The notes: generated by a model from the letters alone, not told the origin. A stretch of 44,416 bases of DNA from Welwitschia mirabilis (GCA_051453625.1 JBOZIK010000001.1:2954320-2998735); one strand, 5' to 3'. Shown: positions 1 through 11,889, counted from the first letter of the stretch. Translations and numbers: made by a program.

Positions 1-858
1 TGCAAGTGTAATATGCAATCTAAACTAACATGCAATGTGAAATAACCCTAACTCTACTTGCTTTTTAGCCTTAACAAATGTGGACCTTGATAATCTATAT
101 CACCCAAGAAATTATCACCAGATCAAGGGCAACATTAGACTATAAGGGACATAAGAAAATCTACAATGCAAACATGAAAATAAAACCAAGATTTATATTA
201 AAAAGTAACAATATCTGGGTTACAAAATAGCTGGCTCTCAATGGAAGATACTCAGCCCTCCATGAAGTGCACTTGTTTTTGTAACTCATGTAGATGGATC
301 TCCTACCCTTCGATCTCCTGTTACAAGAATGTTTAATGCAATAAATATGATAAGGAGAGTCGAACAGGGACTTATTTATAAGAAAACATAGTAGATAAGG
401 ATAGACAGTTGATGTGGTTAGGCATGCTTATCATGACTCAGAAGTGGATGAAACAGTCAAGGAAATATTATTTGAGTTAGTTACATGGGAGTGACGTCTA
501 GGCTATTGTCTGGACGATTATGGAAATGACAGTACATTATAGAATATTCTTGAAATGCTAACTCAGTAGTCCACATCTGCAGAGTATCATCTTGATTGTT
601 ATGGACATGACGAAGGGAACAACAGTCTTCTTTAATTACTTTCTAGAGAAGAAACTAGCATTTTTATCAATAATCCTTCTTCAAAGCTTTATTCATTGGA
701 AAGTACCTTTAATGCATTAAATTTGGATAAGAATTGTACTTTTTTGAGATTTCTTCTTATTTCTTAAAAATCCTCAGAATTACACCTAAACTTGTATAAA
801 AGTCCTGTAAAATAGATCATAAAACCCCATAAAATAACCTTAAATTGGCAATGCAACA
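1..858 (-). mobile_element. 3' LTR of element A (truncated by window start)
   Basis: This stretch aligns along its length with the LTRs at 10623-11889 and 40167-41253. Shared landmarks are the 'gacaaaggttgccctcat'-like segment, here around 75-100, and the terminal GGCAATGCAACA ending at 858. The other copies indicate that roughly the first 200 bp lie outside the window. With the primer site of element A at 10599-10620 on the minus strand, this copy is the 3' LTR. A TATA-like ATAAATAAG on the minus strand (about 371-381) sits where the other copies carry ATAAATA. The boundary at 858 is well supported; the left end is not visible. Confidence 0.82.
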
Positions 859-899
859 CTGCTCCTTAGTGTTTTGAACTCTTCTCTTATCCATTTATA

Positions 900-1885
900 T
901 CCTCTACTTTAATGTGATAAAGTCTCAATCTACCATCTCTCTAATTCCCTATGCAATATTTACTAAGAGAGCCTAAATTTTCTCGATGATGATATCAATC
1001 AAAGGTATTTATACCTAAGATCTCTCTACCTCTCCTAGGATATAGATACACATGTCTTGTAGTAATGAGTTGATATCTGTAGATGTATAAATTACTACTC
1101 ACCCACAGGCCCAAGTATATAAAAGCATTTGAACATAGCTGAAAGAAGACATGGATATCCCAAAGTTTGTAGCTATTAATCCTCAATCATGGTCATAAGT
1201 CTTCTCCATATAAAAATTAATAAGTTCATCTTCTCCCTTTTCCTAAGTACTGCCAGTACCTAAATGTGAGCTAATATGGCATGACTTTAATGAAAGGAAG
1301 GACTAATGTTACGGATCAATCCTCTATGAAGAATCTGATAAGTAGGTAATAAATATATCATCAAAACTCCCTGCTTATTATTGGTAACTTCAGTTGGTAT
1401 GTCTAATGCTACGTCATAATTACAAGCTCCTCTATACCACTAGCTAAGTAAATGTATGTACTCCTAATGCCACCTAAATTAGTAATAGTAGTGATGTAGC
1501 TTAGAAGAATAGATATCTCATGGCCACAAATGATAGCTATAATCATATTAACTAAATGGTCGTGATAATCGAAACACCTCTCAATGTGTATGGTATCATA
1601 AAACTCTGTAGTATCTAAAATGTAATAAGCTCTATGTGCATCCAAAACCCACTTGAGCTAAAGACCTATCAACCTTTGATCTACCTTTACTCTAGTTAAC
1701 ATGAAAAATCATCAAATCTCCTCTTAACTTAGATAGAGGATATCTAAATGGAGTGGAATCATGCTTGATGAGGTGGAGGGTAAACTGGCTTTGCATGTTC
1801 AATCTTAGGTGGTACAAATGGGTTTGTCTCTTACTTTAATACCTAAGCCTTTTTCTTAAACTAACTAGTCCATCATATTCATGGC
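900..1885 (-). pseudogene. Third ORF of element A, between integrase and 3' LTR (decayed)
   Basis: I do not recognise this protein with certainty. The minus-strand frame running down from 1885 matches the equivalent frame of element C (43044 down to 41775), with shared strings such as YDT-HIER, a segment with NMI and H-I-IL, then PTY--LH--LI-NIS--FH. The best-preserved part is the 78-codon open stretch 1645-1409. After that the frame shifts. The end is shorter than in C, as if some 0.7-0.8 kb next to the LTR were lost. Athila-type elements are known to carry an extra, env-like or unassigned ORF at this place, so position fits that lineage. A short segment recalls the 'LL...F..FGI' part of proteins found in other plant retroelements, but this is weak. 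Many stops; not functional. Confidence 0.6.
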
Positions 1886-2449
1886 CTAATCAGTCATAAA
1901 CATAAAGTGCATCACACGAGATCAACTAGAAATCACTAAAATATATCTCATGGAAGCTCTAGATGACCCCATAAATTGGTTTTTATGTGTAGAAATCATA
2001 AAAATATATTATGCCCCTCCCTCAAGGGAATCAATACATTCCATATTACCTAATCATGCAAAGAAAAAGCATGAAATGCAGGAAAAAAATTGAAATATGT
2101 AAAATTAATGGGTCCCACAAAAGGACAAAAATGAAAGTACTCACATCAAAAATCTAATCTTGTAGAAATGTAGAGCTCATGATACTAATAAATTTACCTA
2201 CAAGGACCACTATGTTTTAACTTATAGTTTTTAATAAAATGATGTTTAAACTTAAAAACCTAATTCTACCTTGTAAAATGCACAAATTCAAATATCTTGC
2301 AAAATACATGACAGAAATCAAATTCATAAGTACCAAATCAAAGAGCATGAAAAATTAAGTAATATACATGAAAACTATATGTTGGAAAGATTGGAAAGAT
2401 TACAAATAAGAGGAAAAAATCAAAAATAATGAGGAAGAGAAAGACATAC
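1886..2449 (-). other. Putative intron before the third ORF of element A
   Basis: On the minus strand ATGAG|GTATGT has its donor G at 2449 and an AG acceptor at 1887-1886, followed by GCC. Element C keeps the same donor and an AG|GCC acceptor at the aligned place (43594 to 43045). The lengths are 564 and 550 nt. The interval is AT-rich and has no sustained frame in either copy. Donor and acceptor lie where the protein-level similarity starts, which is what a subgenomic spliced message would need. This is inferred from two genomic copies; no transcript is available. Confidence 0.45.
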
Positions 2450-4280
2450 CTCATTTTGATAAATTTACTTAAATCTAGTGATCTGGGGCACTAATGTCAT
2501 AGCGAAAAGTTCCAAGACATGGGTAGGCCCTAGTATGATGATCATCTCTCAAAAGAATAAATGAAAATGACACAAAAATATTAAAAAAATAATGGAAAAG
2601 AATCAAAGTAGTGGTTTTATCACACTATCATCTAGTCACCTCATCCATATGAGAGCCCTAGGAGGACTCTCAAAAAAATTTCATCCATCATTCACCTTAT
2701 CATTTGGACAACTTAGTAGATGATGGAACTTTGAAAAGTTTCAAAAAAATAAAAATTTTAACTAAATAAGTCAGGCTCAGATATCAGCGTGAAGGTATCA
2801 AATTTTATTAGAAAAACTTGCAAGATAGGTAATGGTGAAGAATCATGATAAATAATGATAAGGAATGAGAAAAACTCCAAAGAGTCAAAAGATAGGATAA
2901 TTAGAATATACTAAGTATGATAAAGCCTGATAAAGAAAACTAACAAATGTGCCCGAACTAAAAAATTATTATGAAAAATATGTAAAACTCCAAAAGACTA
3001 AAAGGAATAACATAAAAATCTCAAAGAAAATCATTTAAGCAGAAAATAATATCATCTAGTCAAAATGATAAAAGAAAATTAACTTTATTAATAAAATAAC
3101 ATGATTGACATTGAAAATAATAATAAGAAAACTACTAAATGATAAGGTCCTAAAAATAATGATGAAAAAGTATGGAAATGACTTTTAAATAACAAACTAA
3201 ACAACTAAAAAATAATAGAATAAAAATGGATAACTAAGACCATGAAGAAGATAGCGTACCCACCATAAATTCTAACCTAGCAAACCCCCTTGAAAGACAT
3301 CATAAAGCCACCTAAATAAAGATGCATAACAAAACATATTGACTCCATAAACTTTCATTTGAAAAGGTAGTAATTATAACAACACCAAAGATCAAGTGCT
3401 CAAAATAATGAATGATAAAGACCAATCATTTGCTCATATCCTAAAACACACCCAAATCCTTAAAAGTAAAATGATCATGTGGGAATAATAAGAGTGTAAG
3501 AAACAATTAATGCTTATAGCCTCAAAGTTTATTACTACATTGCACAATGAGGGGAGTGAAGCCATAGTCAAAGAAGTAATAACCCATAAAGCATGGTAAA
3601 CTAATTCTCTAGTGGAGTTCCCACAACTACCAATGCTCCTAAAGGTTACTTTTGGGAAAATTTACCTTGGTGTAGTAGTATATCATGGTAACCATAACAT
3701 AGATAACTCCCACATGATCACACACTCAAAAAGACAAAGATGAAAAAGTGAGATGAAAGAGAGAAAAAAACACACCTAAATAACAAAGACCTTATATATT
3801 TAAGAAAAACATAAGAACCAAGACATCTTCCTTTAAAATCAAGTTCATAGATATGTAAATGTCTTAATATTAGTACATCCAATCTTGTTACTATGAAATG
3901 CCTAAGTATGGATACTAGTCATGAAAAATTTATAAAGTAAACTCATAAGTCAAGTTAAAAATGATGAAATGACATCATAATACTATCAAAGGAATAAGCT
4001 AAAAGAGAATTCAGATAATGATAGGAATGAAGTCCTCCTCAACAAGGGAAACTACTAAAACAATTACTTATATTATGTTAAAGGTTTTATTGAAATATTT
4101 TTCATATATTTTTAACTATTAGCCATTAACTTTCTAAATTTTCCTAATGTTTAAGTCAAAAATCTCAATGGAGCCATTAGAATATAGTTTTTAATAAGAT
4201 AAAGGTCAATTTATTATGTAAAAAATGCACTCTAGTATTGTACAAAAGAACAAGTTAACCAGGTTTAAACCTTTTATAAA
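2450..4280 (-). other. Non-coding spacer of element A between integrase and third ORF
   Basis: No protein frame can be followed. The part from about 2450 to 3330 is homologous to 43595-44416 of element C; for example, 3240-3310 matches 44340-44416 with 'ctaacctaacaaac'-like wording. It therefore belongs to the element and is not a separate insertion. The sequence is adenine-rich on the plus strand, hence T-rich in the sense of transcription. Nothing else was recognised. Confidence 0.55.
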
Positions 4281-4289
4281 GTAACTTTT

Positions 4290-5170
4290 TATTATATTTG
4301 AACTTAGCTTAAGCTTTGTGAATGAGTTGATGATGTATGTCATCTATCTATTTTTCATCTAAGTTATTAACTTGGACTAATCTATTTTTTAAATTTTCAT
4401 GAATATCTACAAGATTATGTTGATATGAATAACAATAAAAGTTATAACACACATCAATTGGTAAAATACAAAATTTTTCCTCTATAAGTTCATAAGATAA
4501 GAAATTAAGAGAATTAAGCCAAGTAGTACGGTAAGCCCAAAGAACATCATTAATCTTAAAAGTCCAAGATTTTTTATTAACACAGAAATTTTTTAACAGA
4601 TTTTTCTTTATTTCTATATTTGCATTTTTAGCTTGATCCTTGATTTGTGGATGATAAGTGAAAGCTACTTTATGTTTAATTCCAATGGATAAAAGAAGAA
4701 TCCTAAAAACATAATTTATAAAATGAGTTCCATGATCAATATTGATAATTTTAGGAGAGCTAAAAATTGAAAAGTATAAGTTCTAATAAAATTGCAGATA
4801 GTTTAGGCATCATTTGTAAAAGTAGGAATAGCTTTAATCTATTTAGTAACATAATCAAGAGCCACTAAAATATAGTTATTATTATTAGAATGTGGTTTAA
4901 TAGAGCCTATAAAAGTAATTCCTTAATAATCAAAAGGTTCACATTCAAGAATAGGTTTAAGAGGCATATCACAAGAATGAATAAGATTATCATAATGTTG
5001 ATAAGCATCACACATTCTAGAAAAATCAAAAGAGTCGTGAAAAAGATTAGGTCAATAAAAACCAAAGTGAAAAATTTTTATTGTTATTTTCTATCCACTA
5101 AAATGACCTATACAAATGCCACCATGGTAAAGATAAAGGATGTTTAATTTTTCCCATTCAGGCATACATT
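4290..5170 (-). pseudogene. Integrase domain of element A (Ty3/gypsy)
   Basis: Integrase inserts the element's cDNA into the host genome. Translated with stops ignored, the minus strand shows an HHCC-type zinc region (HGGICIGHFSG, then GFY-PNLFHDSFDFSRMCDAYQ at about 5125-4995). The core begins ILECEPFDY-GITFIG and continues NYILVALDYVTK-IKAIP-FTNDA. These match the plant Athila/Tat integrase pattern. The first catalytic Asp of the GIDF motif is Thr here, and the second Cys of CDxC is Tyr. Stops are frequent and downstream similarity fades through 4300. It follows RNase H and precedes the spacer, the expected order for Ty3/gypsy. Confidence 0.82.
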
Positions 5171-5399
5171 TTTTTATGATTTGGTCTTTGTACCTATAAT
5201 AAAGATGTGACTCTATTCATTCATAATCATCTATTCTATAGAGATAAGAGTTTCTTTATTATGACTCTAATGTTGTAATGTTTTAATGGTAATATAATTA
5301 ACTATGTCAGCATATCAAGCAGAAAAATAAGTGTAAGATACGATAAAAGGTTGTTCATCTAGAAAAGAATCATCAATCATAAGATCATTAAGAGAAGAA

Positions 5400-5695
5400 A
5401 AAAGACATGACAAAAAATCTGCGACATTGTTATCTTTCCCTGCTTTAGCAATGATGGTAAGATTAAATTATTGCATGAGGAGGATTCATCTAATGAGTCT
5501 AGCACTAGAATCTTTCTCGATCATGAGATATCTAATAGTTGCATGGTTGGTATAAACATTTATATAAAAGCCTAAAAGATAGTATATAAGATTATCAAGG
5601 CAAAATATTATGGCTAATATTTCTTTCTCAGTAGTAGTATAATTCGATTGAGCTTTAGATAAAGTTTTGCTATGATAAGATATAACTTTAAAATA
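5400..5695 (-). pseudogene. RNase H domain of element A
   Basis: This domain removes the RNA strand during reverse transcription. The minus-strand frame reads ISYHSKTLSKAQSNYTTT, then EKEILAIIFCLDNLIYYLLG, then VYTNHATIRYLM, ending near SARLIR. This is the standard plant Ty3/gypsy pattern (ASKTL...NY.TTEKELLAVV....YLLG...VYTDHAALKYL). The Asp of YTDH is Asn here. Below 5486 the frame continues with stops through the linker (KAGKDNNVADFLS). The upstream side enters a run of N at 5695. Confidence 0.88.
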
Positions 5696-6264
5696 NNNNN
5701 NNNNNNNNNNNNNNNNNNNNNNNNNNNNNNNNNNNNNNNNNNNNNNNNNNNNNNNNNNNNNNNNNNNNNNNNNNNNNNNNNNNNNNNNNNNNNNNNNNNN
5801 NNNNNNNNNNNNNNNNNNNNNNNNNNNNNNNNNNNNNNNNNNNNNNNNNNNNNNNNNNNNNNNNNNNNNNNNNNNNNNNNNNNNNNNNNNNNNNNNNNNN
5901 NNNNNNNNNNNNNNNNNNNNNNNNNNNNNNNNNNNNNNNNNNNNNNNNNNNNNNNNNNNNNNNNNNNNNNNNNNNNNNNNNNNNNNNNNNNNNNNNNNNN
6001 NNNNNNNNNNNNNNNNNNNNNNNNNNNNNNNNNNNNNNNNNNNNNNNNNNNNNNNNNNNNNNNNNNNNNNNNNNNNNNNNNNNNNNNNNNNNNNNNNNNN
6101 NNNNNNNNNNNNNNNNNNNNNNNNNNNNNNNNNNNNNNNNNNNNNNNNNNNNNNNNNNNNNNNNNNNNNNNNNNNNNNNNNNNNNNNNNNNNNNNNNNNN
6201 NNNNNNNNNNNNNNNNNNNNNNNNNNNNNNNNNNNNNNNNNNNNNNNNNNNNNNNNNNNNNNNN
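5696..6264. other. Assembly gap (569 N) inside pol of element A
   Basis: The unknown bases separate the RT/RNase H junction (ending in KLVYNN) from ISYHSKTLSKAQ. In intact relatives only about 15-25 codons lie between these two points. Open frames that seem to cross the gap are artefacts of N. Confidence 0.97.
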
Positions 6265-7160
6265 TACAATTATTATACACTAATTTAAAATATTTATTCC
6301 AATTGAGTCCCATTACAATAGGTGCAGAAGAGATTTTAATTGTTTTAAAAGAAAGCTGATAAGATTTATTCCATTTAAATTTATCTTTTTTTTCAAGTAA
6401 GGAGTGAAGGGGTTTACAAATTTTAGCATAATCTTGAATAAAATAATAATAAATATTATAATGACTAAGGAAATATCAAACTTATTTTATATTTATTAAA
6501 GGAGTTAGATTTTTAATTATACTTACTTTTTAAGGGCTCATGCTAATTCCTTTACTAGAAATTTGGTAACCTAAGATAATTCCAGTTTTAACTAGAAAGA
6601 AACTCTTCTCTTAATTCAAATTAGACTACTCTTAATGCATCTATTAAGGACTTTCTCTAATATTTTTAAGATTTATTCAAAGTTTTTCATAAAGATTAAG
6701 AAGCGATCCATAAGAATTTTAATTCAATCCTCTAACATATCAAAAAAGATATTCATCCTTACACATTAAAAAGTACTAGAAGTATTGCAAATTCAAAAAG
6801 GCATGCGTCTAAAAGCAAATGTTTCAAAAGATGAAGTGAAATTTGTTTTTGCTTGATTCTCATTATCTATACAAACCTAATTATAACATTATATCCATCA
6901 AAAAAGCAATAAAAGGCATTTTCTTAGATTCTATCAAGAATTTAGTCAAGAAAAGATAAAAGACAATGATCTTTATTTATTACTTCATTTAGCTTTCTAA
7001 AATCAATACACATTCTCCACTTTCCATCTTTCTTAGGTATTATAGTCAAAGCACTAATCTAGTTACTATCAGATATAGCATAAATAATTTCAGCATCCAT
7101 TAATTTAATGATTTTATCTTTTACAACTTGTTTAAGGGTGGTATTTAGTCTATGTTGGGG
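6265..7160 (-). pseudogene. Reverse transcriptase domain of element A
   Basis: RT makes cDNA from the element RNA. Reading the minus strand, LKQVVKDKIIKLMDAEIIYAISDSN is followed by TIIPKKDGKWRMCIDFRKLN (about 7140-6990), the fingers region of plant Ty3/gypsy RT. Further on come a frame-shifted palm region, EKSFFLVKTGIILGYQISSKGI, and FIQDYAKICKPLHSLLEKK with F-W-N, then SAPIVMGLNW before the gap. At the catalytic motif (plus-strand 6703-6714) the expected FMDD reads LMDR, so a metal-binding Asp is gone. There are multiple stops and frameshifts. It clearly belongs to the same lineage as the RT of element B at 19860-20899. Confidence 0.88.
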
Positions 7161-7436
7161 TTACTTAACAAGTTTTTGCATTTTCCTCAAGGTATATTTT
7201 ATGTTGAATAATGGAAGTAGAAATGTCTATTAAATCTTTATGGGTGTAAACAAATGCATTAACCTTAGAATTGAAAAGTGAGATTAAAACCAATTCTTAT
7301 TAAGGAAAAATATTCTCATTTATTATTAATGATTATTCTGATCATCACATAGAAAGATATGTTTCAGTCCACTAGATAAAGGTTTTATATTTTTAATTTT
7401 TATTTTTTAATTAGAATTGATTGTCATCTCTAACCA

Positions 7437-8070
7437 TTATCTAGATGAGATGGGTGGATGACCTCCCTTAAAATATGGAATCTTAATTGTTTTTAGATGT
7501 TGGAATTCTTTATAGATTGCAATTTTAGTTTCTTCAATCTCCTGATCAAAAGAGTCTATTCCTAAATGTTCATAGTTGAGTTCATCGTCATTAAAATATT
7601 TTAAGTTTTCTACTTCAAGTAGATCATCATATAATGTAGGCTCATAAAGCATTAATCATCTTTCTTCAAGTGGACAATGCTGTAAAAATAATATTAGCTT
7701 CATTTCTTCTTCAACATTACACTCATCACCTAGGTCTTTTTTAACAGTATTGAAAACTTCGATGGTAAACTATTTATTTCCTTAGTGACACTCCATTATT
7801 CTAGTTTTTGTATCAATAATACAATGGGTTATTACACAAAATTCTCTACTTAGAAGTAGTGAATAATCTCCATTTTACTCAACTTTAATCACAACCACAT
7901 CTATTAGATATAATGATTTCTCAATTTGAATCATCGAATATTTTATTACTCCTAAAGATTTCTTCACTGACTTATCTGCCAATTCTATGATAATACATGT
8001 AGGCTTAATTCTACTTTCCAAACCAAGTAATTGACAAATATGTAAAGACATAATATTAACACTCACTTAT
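7437..8070 (-). pseudogene. Protease and protease-RT linker of element A
   Basis: The minus-strand frame from 8066 reads VNIMSLHICQLLGLE, then KPTCIIIELADKSVKKSLG, then YLIDVVVIKVE. This is the plant Athila/Tat aspartic protease pattern (DLGASINLMPLSI..KLGL...KPT...LQLADRS....G). The catalytic DLGAS is destroyed; the place reads NI-stop-VSV. Further down, SLLLSREF and GN--FTIEVFNTVKK match the protease C-terminus. The acidic linker at 7652-7437 (71 codons open) leads towards RT. The enzyme would have cut the gag-pol polyprotein. Confidence 0.8.
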
Positions 8071-8079
8071 ATATTGATT

Positions 8080-9900
8080 AAGCCTTTTTTTATTCTTTTA
8101 TTTTCTTTTAATATGATACTAACTATTGCTATCCTAGGATCCTTAAATTTTGGACATCTTTGCAAAACTAAGTTGGTTATAGATTGGGCTAAGAAGACTT
8201 TAATAGGTATGATTCATTTTTGTTTCCTCTTAATTAGGTCTTTTCATAACTTAAAATATTTAGGGTTTTTTTGCAAGAGTTTCTAAAATGATAAATTTAT
8301 GCTCACATCTTGCGTTAAGGCTTTAAGATAATCATCAAAGATAGGGTTGTTATTTAATCTATCAAGCCAATGGATAGCAGTTTTTTTCCTTTATCTTAAG
8401 AATAATTTTTTTTATTAAGATTATTACTTAAAGAAGAAGAAGAGTTATCATTTTCTAATATTTTAATATCCTCTTCTTCTTCATCATCTTTCTTATCATT
8501 TTTGGAAGTTGAAGCATCATGGGTAGGAGGTGTTGTTTTATTTCCACTTCTTATCATAATTTTACAATCTTTCCTTACTTTATTAGGTTAGGTAAAGATG
8601 TATTGCAAGTGATCCTTATGGTCATTGATTTGCAAAATATTTTGTTAAAGAACATTTACTAGATTTTTAATGTTTGAGTTTGTCTTCTCTTGAGATTTTC
8701 TCAATTCATTAATGGAATTTTTAAGTGTATCATTTTAATTTTGATAATTTGATGTATTTGCTTGATAATTTGAACTACTTGGTTGGAAGTTTAAGTTGTT
8801 TAATTAAAAGTTAAAATTATCATATCTATTTCCAAATGGTTAGAAATTTGGATAATTTATTTGAAATTTCTTGAATTTATTCTTAAAAGTTTGAGAATTA
8901 GGTTATCCATTAATCCTAGGTTGAAATCGATTTTAATTTTGATTTTGATTTCTAAATTTTGAATATTTTTAATTAAAAGCACATACTTATTCATAAATTT
9001 TCTCTTTATAAGTTAGCAATAAAGGACATTCTTTAGTCACATGATAGTTGTCTTACACAAATCACAAGTTGGAATCAAATTCTTTTTATTTCTACTTTTG
9101 CATCTAAAATCATTTGAGTGTATTTTTCTAATAATGTTATGAAATTGTTAATTAAATTTATTGATTCTTTTTCTATTTTCACTTTCTTCTTTTCTTATTT
9201 TACTTCTTTAAGATCTTTTATGATTTAGCCTATGTTATGATTTTCTTTAGGTATTAGTTTAGGCTATGTTTAACTTACTTCTACTAATTCTTCCAACAAT
9301 CTTTATGCATTTTCTAAGGTCACCACATGAAAATTTTACAATTTTTTTAGTTTGGTTATTAAGTTCACTATATAAATAGTCTATTAATTCTTCTTGAGTG
9401 AATGCATTAATGAAATTAGAATGAATTGCAATGAAAAATCATTCATAAGTAATGGCATAATCTATATTAGGTTGTTATTGGAAATTTACCTCTTTCTTTC
9501 TTTGTTTAATTATTGTTTTACTTATAAATCTTTTTATAAAAGCTTTTTGAACTTGATTCCATATTTTGGAACTTCTATGAGGAATAGTTTTTATCTATAA
9601 TTCTTCTTTTCTTTTTAATGTGATGGGAAAGATAACCATGCAAGTAAGATTACTAATTTGTTTTTCACCATTTCCTAAAGTAAGCACTAATAGTTTAATA
9701 TCGATAATATTGTCAAGGGGATCTTCATCATTTTCTCCATTAAAAATAAGATATGTGTTTAGATTTCTTAACTTGACATCATCACTAAGAGTTAAGCCAA
9801 AAAGATTTTGGATTTTATGCTTTTTATTTACAATTATTTCTTTAAGAACGACATTAGCATTTGGATTTACAAGGGTAGCAGAAGTTCCTGTCATGATAAA
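8080..9900 (-). pseudogene. gag of element A with zinc knuckle
   Basis: Gag builds the virus-like particle and packages RNA. From 9894 the minus strand reads GENDEDPLDNIIDIK, then W-QVQKAFIKRFI, then FTQEELIDYLYSELNNQTKK, which follows the plant gag pattern (GED.....W......F..KF...ISEQLLIQYFYEGL). A CCHC knuckle lies at 9066-9023, split over two frames: CDLC, then DNYHVTKECP. The tail has an NELRKSQEKTNSNIKNL-type helix, IRSGN (family: LRSGK), and an acidic low-complexity run KKDDEEEEDIK. A helical region (NPKYFKL-KDLIKRKQK) leads into protease. Stops and shifts occur throughout. Confidence 0.8.
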
Positions 9901-10019
9901 GAGATTAGGTGAAGCTACTTGCTTTTGTTTTTATGTAGAATTCAACATTGCAATAAAACAATTTTCTTCAAAACTTTCTTTTGAAAAATTTTCTTTGGAA
10001 AAATCAAATTTATAAATAA

Positions 10020-10598
10020 TGAATACAAAAAAATCTTCTTCCTTAATTCTTAAAAATTTTACTTCCTTAGGTGTACATACCTGGGTTTAGTTCATAGTCA
10101 ATCATACCTTCTCGAATGTTTTCATTGATTAGTACCCACCATCTCTAATATCTTTTTCTTTTTATTAGAGTTTATCATGTCCTAGCATACTTAGTTCTAT
10201 TTCTATAAGCATCATCTAAGTGATGATCTAGAGGATGTACCTAGAAAATAGAAGATTAAAAAAACTAAAAACGAAAAAGATAGAAAAATAGAAACATGAA
10301 ATAACACAAAATGATAATTGGCAGTCATCCTCTAAATCATTTAGATGACAGAGGGAATGATACGGAAAAATCATAGCTTTTATCAAAATAAAAAATCTTA
10401 GTTTTACAAGTCATTGTTGCTGCACGTTATCTAGATGATAAGGGGTATGACAAGACATTACTTTTAGAATGCAAATTGGAAAATGCAAAAAGAAAAACCT
10501 ATGTTTCTACTATAAAGATATAATTATACTACAAAAAAATACTTGAACAAAATTAAAGCTACTTATTTAAGCAACAAAAATCCTCGAACTCTAAACAG
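10020..10598 (-). other. 5' leader of element A between primer site and gag
   Basis: No coding frame was found. It holds two copies of a palindrome-bearing motif (about 10323-10349 and 10425-10452; core CTAGATGATAAGGGG) that recurs in the LTRs of this family. It is otherwise AT-rich. Confidence 0.5.
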
Positions 10599-10620
10599 CC
10601 TTCCTCGGCAATGACGCCAA
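10599..10620 (-). promoter_or_regulatory. Primer binding site of element A (tRNA-Asp type)
   Basis: The minus strand reads TTGGCGTCATTGCCGAGG, matching the TGGCGCCGTTGCCGGGGA-type primer site of plant Athila/Tat elements, which is usually assigned to tRNA-Asp. It lies two bases from the LTR edge (TG at 10623), exactly where minus-strand DNA synthesis would be primed. Differences at the core positions are transitions. It fixes the orientation of the element. Confidence 0.85.
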
Positions 10621-10622
10621 GA

Positions 10623-11889
10623 TGTTATAGGGTATATTTATGAAAATATTATGTTCTTAAATAAATTCTAAAGTGAACCAAAAATATATATTACACAACA
10701 TAACATATTAATATAGATATGAGTGGATTGAAATGTCATAATATTGTTGAAGATAAAGATAAGAAAAAAGAGAATTGATTCTAAACAAAATACTTATGCA
10801 TTTTCTAAGTAGAACAAAATAATATTGCAAAGTTAACAATGCAAATGAACACACTATGAAAATGAGATGCAAGATCTAATCTAAATGCAACATCTATTCA
10901 ATTACCAAATTAACCTATCATGAAGAATGGCCTTGTATATTCTAGATCAATCAAAAAAAGCTAGCATTAGACTAAGACCAACCTAAGCTATCAGATGCAT
11001 TGAACAGAATATAAAAACAATGCAAAGTTAATGTAGAAAATAAAATGCAATGCAACTAAACTAATAACATCAACCTAAACAAAGGTTATCCTCATGATCT
11101 ATATCACAGATGAAGCTGTTATGGTTTCATAAGCAGCATAAATCATAAGGAAGATGCAAATAATAAATTATATGAAAAGAAAAATAAAGTTTTGATTAAT
11201 ATAAACCAACATTCATATTACAAAGAAATAGTACCTCAATGAGGGAGACACAGCCTAATACCAAGAAAGATGTCTCTCTACAATAACAAAATATGGATAT
11301 CCTATCCTTCAATCTCTTATTATGAGAATTTCCAGTGTCAAAAAAAATAAGTTTAGTATTAAGGATAAAGGAGGTATTTATTACAAATAAAGACTCTCAC
11401 AACAATAAACACTAATAGACACAGTAAAACCCTAACATCTGCACAAGAAGGCACAAGACATATGGCAAAAGTTTGATGTAGTTTTGCAAATAATTATATT
11501 TAGGTATTATCCTACTAGTCATCTAGACATTAAAGAAGATAATACCACATCATACAGGATTCACATTAGTTACCAAATTATTCTAGTAAATATCCTAGTC
11601 ATCATAGGTTCTTTTGTCATTCATACTATTGTCTAGACAATAAGGTAGATGATGGGCTTTGTAAAGATGTTTCTTGTGTTACATTAGTCTCTTTGATTAT
11701 AGGATTATTCTTTTAGAAAGGAATTATCATAATTTACCTGAAATACTATCAAATGCAATGAAGATTCCATGTTTTCATGATATTTGCCTTAGCTCTCCAT
11801 TATCATTGAAACTTAGCATAAACCTATCTAATGTTTTACCAAATTACTCAAAATATCCTATCAAATACATACAATTTGGTAGCACAATA
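10623..11889 (-). mobile_element. 5' LTR of element A
   Basis: On the plus strand this 1267-bp LTR starts TGTTATAGGG and ends GGTAGCACAATA (TG...CA before decay). It aligns with 1-858 and with 40167-41253 through the segments 'caacctaaacaaaggttatc', 'cctcaatgagggagacac' and 'atcctatcaaatacat'. The promoter would fire on the minus strand; a TATA-like AATAAATACC lies at about 11369-11380. It carries two palindrome-bearing motifs (11517-11543 and 11628-11656). The target duplication cannot be checked, because the other end is outside the window. Confidence 0.85.

Noticed and set aside
5486-6313. Long open frames on both strands crossing 5696-6264 and 43621-43854
   Set aside because: They are open only because N cannot give stops. 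Only the RNase H part at 5486-5695 is real coding sequence.
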